Numbered from the stretch's first letter, positions 24,773 to 33,014 are shown. The stretch: DNA of 64,000 nt from Pseudomonas botevensis (GCF_019145475.1 NZ_JAHTKI010000022.1:62001-126000), one strand, 5' to 3'. Program-made: numbers and translations. The notes: generated by a model from the sequence alone, not told the origin.

Positions 24773-25555
24773 ATGCAGCTCGAATTTCATCAGGTCGATG
24801 CTTTCAGCGATCGGCCGTTCAGTGGTAATCCGGCAATGGTTTATCGGCTCGACGCCTGGCTGGCGGATGAGCTGATGCAGAAAATCGCCGCCGAGCACAA
24901 TCTGGCGGAAACCGCGTTTCTGGTGCGCGAAGGGCAGGTCTGGCATATCCGCTGGTTCACCCCGACCACCGAAGTGCCGTTGTGCGGTCACGCGACGCTG
25001 GCCAGCGCCTATGTGTTGTTCGAGGTCTACAAGGAAACCGCTGAGCGTCTGGACTTCACCTGCAAGTCCGGGCCGTTGAGCGTCACTCGTGAGGGCAATC
25101 TGTTGTGGCTGGACTTCCCGGCCATCGAAGCGGTGGAAAAAGGCGTCACCGTGGAAATCGAGCGGGCGTTGAACGTTCAGGCGGTGGACGTTCTCAGCTC
25201 CAACGAACTGTTCGTGGTGCTGGAGTCGGAGCAGGCCGTGCTCGATTGCCAGCCGGACATGGTTGCGCTGGCAAAATTGCCGTGGCTGGGCGCCATCGTC
25301 ACCGCGCGCGGAAATCAGCATGATTTCGTCTCACGCTATTTCGCTCCGGCAATTGGCATCAATGAAGACCCGGTCACCGGCTCGACCCATTGCAGCCTGA
25401 TCCCTTACTGGTCGAAGCGCCTGGATAAAACCACTCTGACCGCCTGCCAGCGTTCGGCGCGGGGCGGAGAGTTGTTCTGTCGGCTGGAGGGTGATCGGGT
25501 GAAGATCGGCGGTAACGCGACGCTCGTGGCGAGCGGCACGCTGAATCTGGCTTGA
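24773..25555 (+). CDS. PhzF-family isomerase/epimerase-like protein
   Basis: A 260-residue member of the PhzF/DapF-fold family. The start QVDAFSDRPFSGNPAMV, the catalytic-type Glu in NLAETAFLV and the block PLCGHATLASAYVLF are typical, as is NEDPVTGSTHCSLIPYW in the second half. PhzF proteins isomerise trans-2,3-dihydro-3-hydroxyanthranilate, but most genomic members have unknown substrates and no phenazine genes are near. The second ATG (24773) is chosen because GGGAG lies six bases before it; the first ATG (24767) would abut the ribosome binding site. Confidence 0.88.
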   Translation: MQLEFHQVDAFSDRPFSGNPAMVYRLDAWLADELMQKIAAEHNLAETAFLVREGQVWHIRWFTPTTEVPLCGHATLASAYVLFEVYKETAERLDFTCKSGPLSVTREGNLLWLDFPAIEAVEKGVTVEIERALNVQAVDVLSSNELFVVLESEQAVLDCQPDMVALAKLPWLGAIVTARGNQHDFVSRYFAPAIGINEDPVTGSTHCSLIPYWSKRLDKTTLTACQRSARGGELFCRLEGDRVKIGGNATLVASGTLNLA

Positions 25556-25565
25556 GGCAAACAAA

Positions 25566-25593
25566 CCTGTGGGAGCGGGCCCGCTCCTACAGG
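25566..25593. repeat. REP palindrome
   Basis: CCTGTGGGAGCGGGC and CCGCTCCTACAGG form an almost perfect inverted repeat of the same class as the one at 5101. It lies between the convergent PhzF-like and ABC ATPase genes, where it may act as a transcription barrier. Confidence 0.87.
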
Positions 25594-25604
25594 TTGTATC
25601 TGTG

Positions 25605-26714
25605 TCAAAGGGCTGCGCTGTAGCGGCGCACGCCATTCTCCACCGCCGGGATCTGCGCCGCCGTGCTGCCGGATGCCTGGAACAGCACCAGATGTTCCGC
25701 CGCAACACGAATGCCTACATCTGCCCCGACCTGATGATCGGCATGGCTCGGGAAGATCGATTCCAGCTGTGCACCGGTCGGCAGTTGCAGGCGATACAGG
25801 GTCGATGCGCCGAGGAACGTCTTGCCGACGATCCGCGCCTTGAGTGCGCTGTCCGGCGCGTAGACGATGTCGTCCGGACGCAGCAGCACATCCACCGCGC
25901 CACCGATGGGCCAGGTGTAGGCACGGTTGCCACGCAGTTCGCCGAGCTCGGTCTGCACCGATTCCGGGCTGCCGAGCTGGCCGCGAATGAAATAACCCTG
26001 ACCAATGAAACTGGCGACAAAAGGCGTCGCCGGTTCGTGATAGAGGTTGTACGGCGTATCCCACTGCTCCAGCCGACCCTCCTTGAACACGCCAACGTGA
26101 TCGCTGACGGCGAAGGCTTCTTCCTGGTCGTGGGTCACCAGAATCGCACTGGTGCCACGGGCCTTGAGGATGTCGCGCACTTCATGGCTGAGCTTGCGCC
26201 GCAGTTCGCCATCGAGGTTGGAGAAAGGTTCGTCGAGCAACAGCAATTGCGGCTCCGGCGCCAGGGCGCGGGCGAGGGCGACACGTTGCTGCTGGCCACC
26301 GGACAACTCGTGGGGGAAGCGCTTGCCGAGGTTTTTCAGGTTGACCAGTTCCAGCAGCTCTTCGGTGACGCGATCCTTGTCCGGATGCTTGCGAATGCCG
26401 AAGGCGATGTTGTCCGCGACGCTCAGGTGCGGGAACAGTGCGTAGTCCTGGAACACCATGCCGATCCGGCGTTTTTCCGGCGCCAGGGTGAAGCCGGCGC
26501 TGGAGATGGTTTCACCGCCGAGCTGGATTTCCCCTTCATGCACCGGTTCGAAACCGGCGATGGCGCGCAGGGTGGTGGTCTTGCCGCAACCGGAGGAACC
26601 GAGCAGGCAGCCAATGTCTCCGGCGTTGAGGTGCAGATTGAGGTTCTGCACCACACGTTGATCCTGATAGCCGCAAGCGAGGTTGCGCAGGTTAAGCAGT
26701 AATTCGTGACTCAT
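25605..26714 (-). CDS. ABC transporter ATPase of the FbpC/PotA type
   Basis: A 369-residue ATPase. Walker A is GSSGCGKTT (about residue 38), Walker B LLLLDEPFSNLDGE (about 158), the signature LSGGQQQRVALARAL (about 135) and the switch region ILVTHDQEEAF. A C-terminal TOBE-like region (residues 240-369) resembles FbpC and PotA ATPases of iron or polyamine uptake. No permease or binding protein is encoded nearby, so the partner and substrate are unknown. Its ATG overlaps the argF stop (ATGA), so it is translated from the argF message; the same neighbours occur in P. aeruginosa (PA3537-PA3538). Confidence 0.9.
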   Translation of the reverse strand: MSHELLLNLRNLACGYQDQRVVQNLNLHLNAGDIGCLLGSSGCGKTTTLRAIAGFEPVHEGEIQLGGETISSAGFTLAPEKRRIGMVFQDYALFPHLSVADNIAFGIRKHPDKDRVTEELLELVNLKNLGKRFPHELSGGQQQRVALARALAPEPQLLLLDEPFSNLDGELRRKLSHEVRDILKARGTSAILVTHDQEEAFAVSDHVGVFKEGRLEQWDTPYNLYHEPATPFVASFIGQGYFIRGQLGSPESVQTELGELRGNRAYTWPIGGAVDVLLRPDDIVYAPDSALKARIVGKTFLGASTLYRLQLPTGAQLESIFPSHADHQVGADVGIRVAAEHLVLFQASGSTAAQIPAVENGVRRYSAAL

Positions 26715-27634
26715 GCGTGGTGATACGCCGGCTCGACGAGAAATTCGAGCAGGGCCTTTTGTGCGTGGAGACGGTTTTCTGCCTGATCCCAGGCGACGGA
26801 GCGCGGGTCATCGAGCAGGTCGAGGCTGATTTCTTCGCCACGGTGGGCGGGCAGGCAGTGCATGAACAGCACGTCCTCGGCGGCCAGGTCGAGCAGGGCG
26901 CGGTTGACCTGGAACGGGGCGAACAGCTTGAGACGCTTGGCGGTTTCCTCTTCCTGGCCCATGGAGGTCCAGACATCGGTGCTCACCAGATGCGCGCCGC
27001 GCACGGCGTCCTGCGGATCGCGGACGATGGTCACGCGATCGCCGGCCTTGGCGACGAACTCAGGGTTTGGCTCGTAGCCTTCCGGACAGGCGACGCGCAA
27101 CTGGAAGTCGAACTGGATCGCCGCTTCTATATAGCTGTTGCACATGTTGTTGCCGTCGCCGATCCAGGCCACGGTCTTGCCCTGGATCGAGCCGCGATGC
27201 TCAAGGAATGTCTGCATGTCGGCCAGCAACTGGCACGGGTGCAGATCGTCGGACAGGCCGTTGATGACCGGCACGCGGGAGTTGGCGGCAAATTCGGTGA
27301 GGGTGCTGTGGGCAAAGGTACGGATCATCACTGCATCGAGCATGCTCGACATGACGATAGCGCAGTCGCCGATCGGTTCGCCACGGCCCAGTTGGGTGTC
27401 GCGCGGCGAAAGGAAGATCGCCTGGCCACCGAGCTGGATCATGCCCGCCTCGAAAGAAATCCGGGTACGGGTCGAGGATTTCTCGAAGATCATCCCCAGG
27501 ACGCGGTTTTTCAGAGGCTCGAACAGTACGCCGCGGTTACGCAGGTCCTTGAGCTCAACGCCTCGACGGATCACGCTGACCAGCTCTTCGGGCGTGCAAT
27601 CCATCAGGGAGAGAAAGTGCCTTGCGCTCATCAT
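26711..27634 (-). CDS. argF: ArgF, anabolic ornithine carbamoyltransferase
   Basis: A 307-residue OTCase of normal length. It has the carbamoyl-phosphate loop SSTRTR (about 53-58), HPCQLLADMQT near 130 and the catalytic HCLPAHR near 265. It condenses ornithine and carbamoyl phosphate to citrulline in arginine synthesis; argG, a later step, is also in this window. The start is ATG at 27634 with AAGG six bases upstream; an ATG one codon later is possible. Upstream, a TGTCGC-N8-AA sequence suggests ArgR repression. An ABC ATPase gene is coupled to its 3' end. Confidence 0.96.
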   Translation of the reverse strand: MMSARHFLSLMDCTPEELVSVIRRGVELKDLRNRGVLFEPLKNRVLGMIFEKSSTRTRISFEAGMIQLGGQAIFLSPRDTQLGRGEPIGDCAIVMSSMLDAVMIRTFAHSTLTEFAANSRVPVINGLSDDLHPCQLLADMQTFLEHRGSIQGKTVAWIGDGNNMCNSYIEAAIQFDFQLRVACPEGYEPNPEFVAKAGDRVTIVRDPQDAVRGAHLVSTDVWTSMGQEEETAKRLKLFAPFQVNRALLDLAAEDVLFMHCLPAHRGEEISLDLLDDPRSVAWDQAENRLHAQKALLEFLVEPAYHHA

Positions 27635-28034
27635 TGACTACCTTTTTGCTACAAACCGCAGATGCTCAAAGCCTTGTTTTTCGGAACAACGGGCGAGACC
27701 TGCGGCGTAAGCCGCACGGGGCGACGAAATAGGGGGAGGCGCGATATTGACACTAAATGTCGCGTTTTTCCAATAGGCTACGGTTCTTGCGGTATCCGGA
27801 GGGGTGACTGAAGATTGCAAACCCGCCTTTGAAGCCGGTTTTGCGGCAGTCGCGAACCATTTGTACACCGCTGTCGCGGGGCTTGGCAATCCGTGGCGAC
27901 GGGGATGGAGCAGGGCGCGTCGGTTTGCGACCACCCGGACGTGAACCCGCTTGGTCGGATGTCCCGGCTGAAACATTTGCTAATGCAAAGTGCTGGGTTA
28001 TAACTAACGCACGAGCGACGCAGGAAGCCTCCGC
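27635..28034. promoter_or_regulatory. argF upstream region with an ArgR-type site
   Basis: A 400-base gap with no gene I can support. On the plus strand TGTCGC-GTTTTTCC-AA (27758-27773) matches the Pseudomonas ArgR half-site TGTCGC-N8-AA exactly. On the minus strand it lies between a possible -35 (TTGGAA) and an AT-rich -10 region (TCAATAT) for argF, where binding would repress. A second, direct-repeat half-site is not evident. AGGAAG at the far end is the ribosome binding site of the next plus-strand gene. Confidence 0.6.
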
Positions 28035-28328
28035 ATGGAATCGAAAGAAAAACTACTCATGGAACTGCTGGGCCACACGGCACGCTCACTGACCCATCTC
28101 ACCGCCTCGGTCACCTCGATGTCGTTCGAGCTGTTGCGCAGCAACGACGACGTGGTCAAGGCCGCGAGCCGCCAGATGATCGATCGCATGGCGACCATCA
28201 GCGCCGGGCTCGACGAGCACTGGCGACTGATCGGCGAGCTCACCGGTGTCGATATCGCCCATGAGCAGGTCGAAACCATCCAGGAAATCCAGTTGCAGGC
28301 ACCCCCGCCACTGCTGCCGCCGAACTGA
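28035..28328 (+). CDS. Small soluble protein, function unknown
   Basis: A 97-residue, mostly helical protein without membrane segments or cysteines. It starts MESKEKLLMELLGHTAR and ends in a proline-rich tail (APPPLLPP). The ATG is preceded by AGGAAG at a good distance. The codon use and a single clean frame support a real gene. It lies 134 bases before the molybdenum oxidoreductase gene. A homologue of this type is expected near argF in other pseudomonads, but I do not recognise a named family. Confidence 0.65.
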   Translation: MESKEKLLMELLGHTARSLTHLTASVTSMSFELLRSNDDVVKAASRQMIDRMATISAGLDEHWRLIGELTGVDIAHEQVETIQEIQLQAPPPLLPPN

Positions 28329-28462
28329 TCGCGGCGGGTTATCGGCGTGCCTGATGAACGCCGATTCACAAGACGAACGTGGCTGGCGCGCTACCCGGAC
28401 TCGGGCCATAGTTTTGTTCCCGCAGGCGTCATTGCCTGCCCAGAACAAGACAGAGACTGGCC

Positions 28463-30568
28463 ATGACCAAGACTCTCCACCACCGTGCCTGCCACCTGTG
28501 TGAAGCCATCTGCGGCTTGACCATCGAAACCACCGACACCGACGGCGCTGTTGCGATCACCTCGATCAAGGGCGATGCCCAAGACAGTTTCAGTCGCGGG
28601 CACATTTGCCCCAAGGCCGTGGCCCTGCAAGACATCCAGAACGATCCGGATCGCCTGCGCCAGCCGATGCGCCGGGTCGGCGGCGAATGGTTGCCCATCG
28701 AGTGGGACGAAGCGTTTGCCCTGGTGGCCGAGCGGCTGGCGGCGATTCAGGAGCGGCATGGGCAGAACGCGGTCGCCGTGTATCAGGGCAACCCGAGCGT
28801 GCATAACTACGGGCTGATGACCCACAGCAACTACTTTCTCGGCCTGTTGAAAACCCGCAATCGCTACTCGGCGACATCGGTCGATCAGTTGCCCCATCAC
28901 CTGACCAGTCACTTGATGTACGGCCACGGCTTGCTGCTGCCGATCCCGGACATCGACCACACCGACTTCATGCTGATTCTCGGCGGCAATCCGCTGGCGT
29001 CCAACGGCAGCATCATGACCGTGCCGGATGTCGAGAAGCGCCTGAAGGCGATTCAGGCCCGGGGCGGCAAAGTGGTGGTGGTCGATCCACGACGCAGCGA
29101 GACGGCGGCGATGGCTGACCAGCATCTGTTCGTGCGCCCCGGTGGCGACGCCGCGTTGTTGTTCGGGGTGCTCAACACGTTGTTCAGCGAAGGCCTGACC
29201 CGTGACAGCCACCTGCCGGTGGATGGCCTGGACGAGGTGCGCGCAGCGGTGGCGAACTTCACCGCCGAGGCCATGAGCCCGTTGTGTGCGGTGCCCGCCG
29301 AGCAGATCCGCCAGCTGGCCCGGGACTTCGCCGCTGCGCCGAGCGCCGTGTGTTACGGACGTATGGGGGTTTCGACCCAGGCTTTCGGCACCTTGTGTCA
29401 TTGGGTGGTGCAATTGATCAACCTGGTGACCGGCAACCTCGACCGCGTCGGCGGTGCGCTGTGTACCGAGCCTGCGGTGGATCTGGTGGCGACCACTTCC
29501 GGCGGCCATTTCAACAAATGGCAAAGCCGTGTCTCCGGGCGCCCTGAATACGGCGGCGAACTGCCGGTTTCGGCGCTGGCTGAAGAGATGCTCACCGAAG
29601 GCGAAGGGCAGATTCGCGCGCTGATCACCGTCGCCGGCAATCCGGTGCTGTCCACACCCAATGGCCGCCAGTTGGAGCAGGCGCTGGACGGTCTGGAGTT
29701 CATGGTCAGCATCGATCTGTACATCAATGAAACCACCCGTTATGCCGACCTGATCCTGCCGTCCACCTCGGCTTTGGAAAACGATCACTACGACACCACG
29801 TTCAATCTGTTCGCGGTGCGTAATGTCACCCGTTTCAACCGCGCGATTCTTGCCAAGCCGCAAGGCGCGCTGCATGACTGGGAGATTTTTGTCGGCCTGG
29901 CCAAGGCCTTTGCCGAAAAAACCGGCAAGGAGCTGAAACCGACCCTGCCGCCGGCCAAAATGATCGACATGGGGCTGCGCATGGGCCGCTATGGCGATGC
30001 GTCCGAGCAGAAGTTGTCGCTGGCGACACTGTTCGATCATCCCCACGGGATCGATCTGGGCGCGCTCAAGCCTAATCTCGCACCACGCCTGAAGACCGAC
30101 AATCAACGGGTGCAGGCGGCTCCCGCCGCGATTCTTGCTGACCTGGCGCGCTTTGCTGCGTTGCAGGCGCCGGCCGCCGATGAGCTGCTGATGATTGGTC
30201 GCCGGCATGTGCGCAGCAACAATTCGTGGATGCACAACTATCATCGGCTGGTGAAGGGCAAGCCGCGCCATCAGCTGCTGATGCACCCGGATGACCTTGC
30301 CAGTCGCGGGCTCAGCGATGGTCAGTTGGTGCGCGTCAGTTCGCGGGTCGGGCAGATTGAAGTGGAAGTGCTGGGCAGTGCGGACATGATGAAAGGCGTG
30401 GTCAGTCTGCCGCACGGTTGGGGCCACGCGCGGCCCGGGGTGCAGATGGCGATTGCCAGTGGCCAGCCCGGCTCCAGTGCCAACGATCTGACTGACGATT
30501 GTCAGCTCGATGAGCTGTCGGGCAACGCGGCGTTGAATGGCGTGCCGGTCACGGTGGCGGCGGCTTGA
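28463..30568 (+). CDS. Molybdopterin oxidoreductase with an N-terminal [4Fe-4S] cluster
   Basis: A 701-residue enzyme of the DMSO reductase superfamily. The [4Fe-4S] ligands are Cys10, Cys13, Cys17 and Cys49. Molybdopterin-binding parts include ILGGNPLASNGS, VVVDPRRSETA and AGNPVLSTPNG, with a C-terminal cofactor domain (residues 580-690). No Cys or Sec is present near residues 120-150, where formate dehydrogenases and nitrate reductases place the metal ligand; Asp141 or Gln142 (SVDQLPHH) is nearest. No small or membrane subunit is encoded next to it and there is no Tat signal, so it is probably a soluble cytoplasmic enzyme with an unknown substrate. grxD follows about 100 bases downstream. 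Confidence 0.88.
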   Translation: MTKTLHHRACHLCEAICGLTIETTDTDGAVAITSIKGDAQDSFSRGHICPKAVALQDIQNDPDRLRQPMRRVGGEWLPIEWDEAFALVAERLAAIQERHGQNAVAVYQGNPSVHNYGLMTHSNYFLGLLKTRNRYSATSVDQLPHHLTSHLMYGHGLLLPIPDIDHTDFMLILGGNPLASNGSIMTVPDVEKRLKAIQARGGKVVVVDPRRSETAAMADQHLFVRPGGDAALLFGVLNTLFSEGLTRDSHLPVDGLDEVRAAVANFTAEAMSPLCAVPAEQIRQLARDFAAAPSAVCYGRMGVSTQAFGTLCHWVVQLINLVTGNLDRVGGALCTEPAVDLVATTSGGHFNKWQSRVSGRPEYGGELPVSALAEEMLTEGEGQIRALITVAGNPVLSTPNGRQLEQALDGLEFMVSIDLYINETTRYADLILPSTSALENDHYDTTFNLFAVRNVTRFNRAILAKPQGALHDWEIFVGLAKAFAEKTGKELKPTLPPAKMIDMGLRMGRYGDASEQKLSLATLFDHPHGIDLGALKPNLAPRLKTDNQRVQAAPAAILADLARFAALQAPAADELLMIGRRHVRSNNSWMHNYHRLVKGKPRHQLLMHPDDLASRGLSDGQLVRVSSRVGQIEVEVLGSADMMKGVVSLPHGWGHARPGVQMAIASGQPGSSANDLTDDCQLDELSGNAALNGVPVTVAAA

Positions 30569-30665
30569 ACAAGTCCGTCGGGGAGACCGAGCAGGGCGCT
30601 CGGGATTCCGTTACAATGCGCCACCGTGCCGACCCATGAGTCGGAAAGTTCAGCCGAGGTGCTCC

Positions 30666-31007
30666 ATGGATATCATCGAAACGATTAAAGAGCAGATTGC
30701 CAACAACACCATTCTGCTTTACATGAAAGGTTCGCCGAATGCCCCGCAGTGTGGCTTCTCCGCGAAAGCTGCGCAGGCCGTGATGGGCTGTGGCGAGAAG
30801 TTCGCCTACGTCGACATCCTGCAGAACCCGGAAATCCGCGCCAACCTGCCGAAGTACGCCAACTGGCCGACTTTCCCGCAACTGTGGGTCGGCGGTGAAC
30901 TGGTCGGCGGCAGCGACATCATGGCTGAAATGTTTGCCAACGGTGAGCTGCAGACCCTGGTCAAGGAAGCATCCGCCAAGGCTGCTGCGGCCAAGACCGA
31001 CGCCTGA
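30666..31007 (+). CDS. grxD: GrxD, monothiol CGFS glutaredoxin
   Basis: A 113-residue monothiol glutaredoxin. It has the active site CGFS (residues 28-31, PQCGFSAKA), the glutathione-binding WPTFPQLWV and the GGSDI motif. Such proteins bind a [2Fe-2S] cluster as dimers, or with BolA, and deliver it to acceptors. The ATG at 30666 is chosen: the residues upstream in the same frame do not belong to the family, and MDIIETIKEQI is the usual N-terminus. It converges on bfr across a shared terminator. Confidence 0.96.
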   Translation: MDIIETIKEQIANNTILLYMKGSPNAPQCGFSAKAAQAVMGCGEKFAYVDILQNPEIRANLPKYANWPTFPQLWVGGELVGGSDIMAEMFANGELQTLVKEASAKAAAAKTDA

Positions 31008-31014
31008 TGCCAAA

Positions 31015-31045
31015 AGTGCGGAGCGGGCAAGCCCGTTCCCGCACT
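31015..31045. repeat. REP palindrome after grxD
   Basis: AGTGCGGAGCGGGC / AA / GCCCGTTCCCGCACT is an inverted repeat of the REP class with mismatches. It begins eight bases after the grxD stop and precedes the grxD terminator. Confidence 0.8.
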
Positions 31046-31076
31046 GGATTTCGCTGAAATGCTGAAATCCGGGCAA

Positions 31077-31115
31077 TAAAAAGCCCCGCCTCTCACAAGA
31101 GGGCGGGGCTTTTTA
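31077..31115. terminator. Bidirectional terminator (grxD / bfr)
   Basis: AAGCCCCGCCTC and GAGGGCGGGGCTT pair with one bulge around a short loop. An A-run on the left and TTTTT on the right make it usable in both directions between the convergent grxD and bfr genes. Confidence 0.9.
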
Positions 31116-31140
31116 GTGTCTGGAGTCCTGGAGCGCGAAC

Positions 31141-31614
31141 TTACTCTTCGCCCATCTGCGATTGCAGATAGTTCTCAAGACCGACTTTATCGATCAGGCC
31201 CAGTTGGGTTTCCAGCCAGTCGATATGTTCTTCTTCGGATTCGAGAATGTCTTCGAGCAGTTCACGGCTACCGAAGTCGCCAACGGATTCGCAATGCGCG
31301 ATCGCGGCTTTCAGGTCAGCGTGGCCGGTCTTCTCGATACGCAGGTCGCACTCCAGCATTTCCTTGGTGTGCTCGCCGATGTGCAGCTTGCCCAGATCCT
31401 GCACGTTCGGCAGGCCCTCGAGGAATAGGATGCGCTTGATCAGCTTGTCCGCGTGTTTCATCTCGTCGATGGACTCGTGGTACTCGTGCTTGCCCAGCTT
31501 GTTCAGGCCCCAGTCTTCATACATGCGCGCATGCAGGAAGTACTGATTGATCGCGACCAGCTCATTGGCAAGGATCTTGTTGAGATGCTGGATGACTGTA
31601 ACGTCGCCTTTCAT
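31141..31614 (-). CDS. bfr: Bacterioferritin (BfrB type)
   Basis: A 157-residue haem-containing ferritin of normal length. The diiron ligands are all in place: Glu18, Glu51, His54, Glu94, Glu127 and His130. Met52, the haem ligand shared between two subunits, is also present. Twenty-four subunits store iron as a ferric mineral. The gene for its partner Bfd, which drives iron release, lies directly upstream in the same direction but is followed by its own terminator, so the two can be expressed oppositely as iron changes. In P. aeruginosa the equivalent is the main iron store. Confidence 0.96.
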   Translation of the reverse strand: MKGDVTVIQHLNKILANELVAINQYFLHARMYEDWGLNKLGKHEYHESIDEMKHADKLIKRILFLEGLPNVQDLGKLHIGEHTKEMLECDLRIEKTGHADLKAAIAHCESVGDFGSRELLEDILESEEEHIDWLETQLGLIDKVGLENYLQSQMGEE

Positions 31615-31770
31615 GATGGGAGTCCTGCCCTAAGTAGCCGTATATAAGGCAGAGTTTGAGCTTCGTATTTATAAGTGTCAAACCTAAGTTATTGAATAAT
31701 ATATGAAAATTAATCGGAATAAGAATGTTTGTGTTCTGCGTCTAGACGCTAACCGATTGATTTAAAGGCA

Positions 31771-31800
31771 TAAAAAAACCGGACATAAGTCCGGTTCTTT
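31771..31800 (-). terminator. Terminator of bfd
   Basis: AACCGGAC / ATAA / GTCCGGTT forms an 8-bp stem. In the minus direction it is followed by seven T, a strong rho-independent terminator that separates bfd from bfr. Confidence 0.88.
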
Positions 31801-31814
31801 GAAATGGGGGCTAG

Positions 31815-32033
31815 TTACGCGGCAGTAAATTCTGCCGGGTAAGGGATCGCGGCCTGGGCGGTTTGCAGCTTGGTCAGGGTTTCGCGAACCACTTCCTTCG
31901 CCAGGCAGGCACATTTGCCGCATTGGCTGGCTACGCCGGTGGCCTGACGGACTTCTTTGTAGCTGCAGCAACCTTCATAGATCGCATCGCGGATTTGTCC
32001 GTCGGTGACGCCAGTGCAGAGGCAAACATACAT
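31815..32033 (-). CDS. bfd: Bfd, bacterioferritin-associated ferredoxin
   Basis: A 72-residue [2Fe-2S] protein with cluster ligands Cys4, Cys6, Cys38 and Cys41 (MYVCLC... QCGKCAC). It binds bacterioferritin and passes electrons to the ferric core to release iron. The start at 32033 gives the family N-terminus MYVCLCTGVTD; it has no good ribosome binding site, and a TTG ten codons upstream is a weaker choice. A Fur-box-like sequence upstream fits induction by iron shortage. Confidence 0.94.
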   Translation of the reverse strand: MYVCLCTGVTDGQIRDAIYEGCCSYKEVRQATGVASQCGKCACLAKEVVRETLTKLQTAQAAIPYPAEFTAA

Positions 32034-32347
32034 AAGGAAGAACCGTCGCTGGTTGTGGCTCAATTGCGATGGATCTTAATGTTAACGAGAATGATTGTCA
32101 AAGTGCTTTCCCGGCCCTTTTTGAATGAGTGACCGGTGACTGACGAACGGTGATTAATGGCGATTTGCCCGGCCCCGTAAATGCAGGGTCACGATCCTGT
32201 TGGGGTAAAAAACCTTTGAGGACAGGCCAAACGCGCAGTGTATGATGGTCGCCCCTTGCGAAGAGGGTTCGTGTCACAGGGCTGTCGCCTGAGGGTGGCA
32301 GGCTGGCCCGAACCTTGAACTTCAAGTTTTTACACCAGGAGATATCA
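32034..32347. promoter_or_regulatory. Divergent bfd / peroxiredoxin intergenic region with a Fur-like box
   Basis: A 314-base gap with no further gene. At 32087-32105, read on the minus strand, the sequence agrees with the 19-bp Fur consensus at 13 positions (core AATCATT), about 55-70 bases upstream of bfd. On the plus side TATGAT at 32241-32246 is a likely -10 for the peroxiredoxin gene, giving a leader of about 100 bases; AGGAGATATC is its ribosome binding site. Confidence 0.65.
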
Positions 32348-32950
32348 ATGAGCGTACTCGTAGGCAAACAAGCCCCTGACTTCACCGTCCCGGCCGTACT
32401 CGGCAATGGCGAGATCGTTGACAGCTTCACCCTGTCCTCGGCCATCAAAGGCAAATACGGCCTGGTGTTCTTCTACCCGCTGGACTTCACCTTCGTCTGC
32501 CCGTCCGAGCTGATCGCTCTGGACAACCGCATGGCTGACTTCAAGGCTCGCAACGTTGAAGTGGTCGCTGTGTCGATCGACTCGCACTTCACCCACAACG
32601 CCTGGCGCAACACCCCGGTCAACAACGGCGGCATCGGCCAGGTGAAATACACCATGGCTGCCGACATGAAGCACGAAATCGCCAAGGCCTACGACGTTGA
32701 GTCCGAAGGCGGCGTGGCTTTCCGTGGCGCGTTCCTGATCGACGACAAGGGTGTTGTCCGCTCGCAGATCATCAACGACCTGCCGCTGGGCCGTAACATG
32801 GAAGAGCTGATCCGTCTGGTCGACGCTCTGCAATTCCACGAAGAGCACGGCGAAGTCTGCCCTGCCAACTGGAAAAAAGGCGACAAAGGCATGAACGCTT
32901 CGCCAGAAGGCGTTGCGGCTTACCTGACCGAGAACGCCGCTGCCCTGTAA
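32348..32950 (+). CDS. Typical 2-Cys peroxiredoxin (AhpC/Prx type)
   Basis: A 200-residue peroxiredoxin. The peroxidatic Cys51 lies in DFTFVCPSEL and the resolving Cys near residue 172 in GEVCPANW. It reduces hydrogen peroxide, organic peroxides and possibly peroxynitrite, using a thioredoxin- or AhpF-like reductant; no reductase gene is adjacent. The ATG at 32348 follows AGGAG. Codon use is strongly biased to the C-ending codons of highly expressed genes. Its place beside bfd, bfr and grxD makes this a small iron and redox neighbourhood, matching PA3529-PA3533 of P. aeruginosa. Confidence 0.95.
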   Translation: MSVLVGKQAPDFTVPAVLGNGEIVDSFTLSSAIKGKYGLVFFYPLDFTFVCPSELIALDNRMADFKARNVEVVAVSIDSHFTHNAWRNTPVNNGGIGQVKYTMAADMKHEIAKAYDVESEGGVAFRGAFLIDDKGVVRSQIINDLPLGRNMEELIRLVDALQFHEEHGEVCPANWKKGDKGMNASPEGVAAYLTENAAAL

Positions 32951-32968
32951 GGCATGCGCTTCAAGGCA

Positions 32969-33002
32969 TAAAAAAACCGGCCCATGTGGCCGGTTTTTTT
33001 AT
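32969..33002. terminator. Bidirectional terminator (peroxiredoxin / rnt)
   Basis: AAACCGGCC / CATGT / GGCCGGTTT with an A-run before it and seven T after it, between the convergent peroxiredoxin and rnt genes. Confidence 0.92.
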
Positions 33003-33014
33003 GCGCGCGGGAAA

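Noticed and set aside
24767..25555. PhzF-like gene as evidence of phenazine synthesis
   Set aside because: No other phz genes are present; stand-alone PhzF-family proteins are common and of unknown substrate.
27638..27976. Minus-strand open frame of 112 codons upstream of argF
   Set aside because: It covers the argF promoter and ArgR-type site, and the product is Arg/Ala/Ser-rich without a recognisable family.
28391..30427. Long minus-strand open frame (678 codons) opposite the molybdenum oxidoreductase gene
   Set aside because: Shadow of a gene with a clear iron-sulfur motif and cofactor domains; the antisense product has His/Gln/Arg-rich low-complexity composition.
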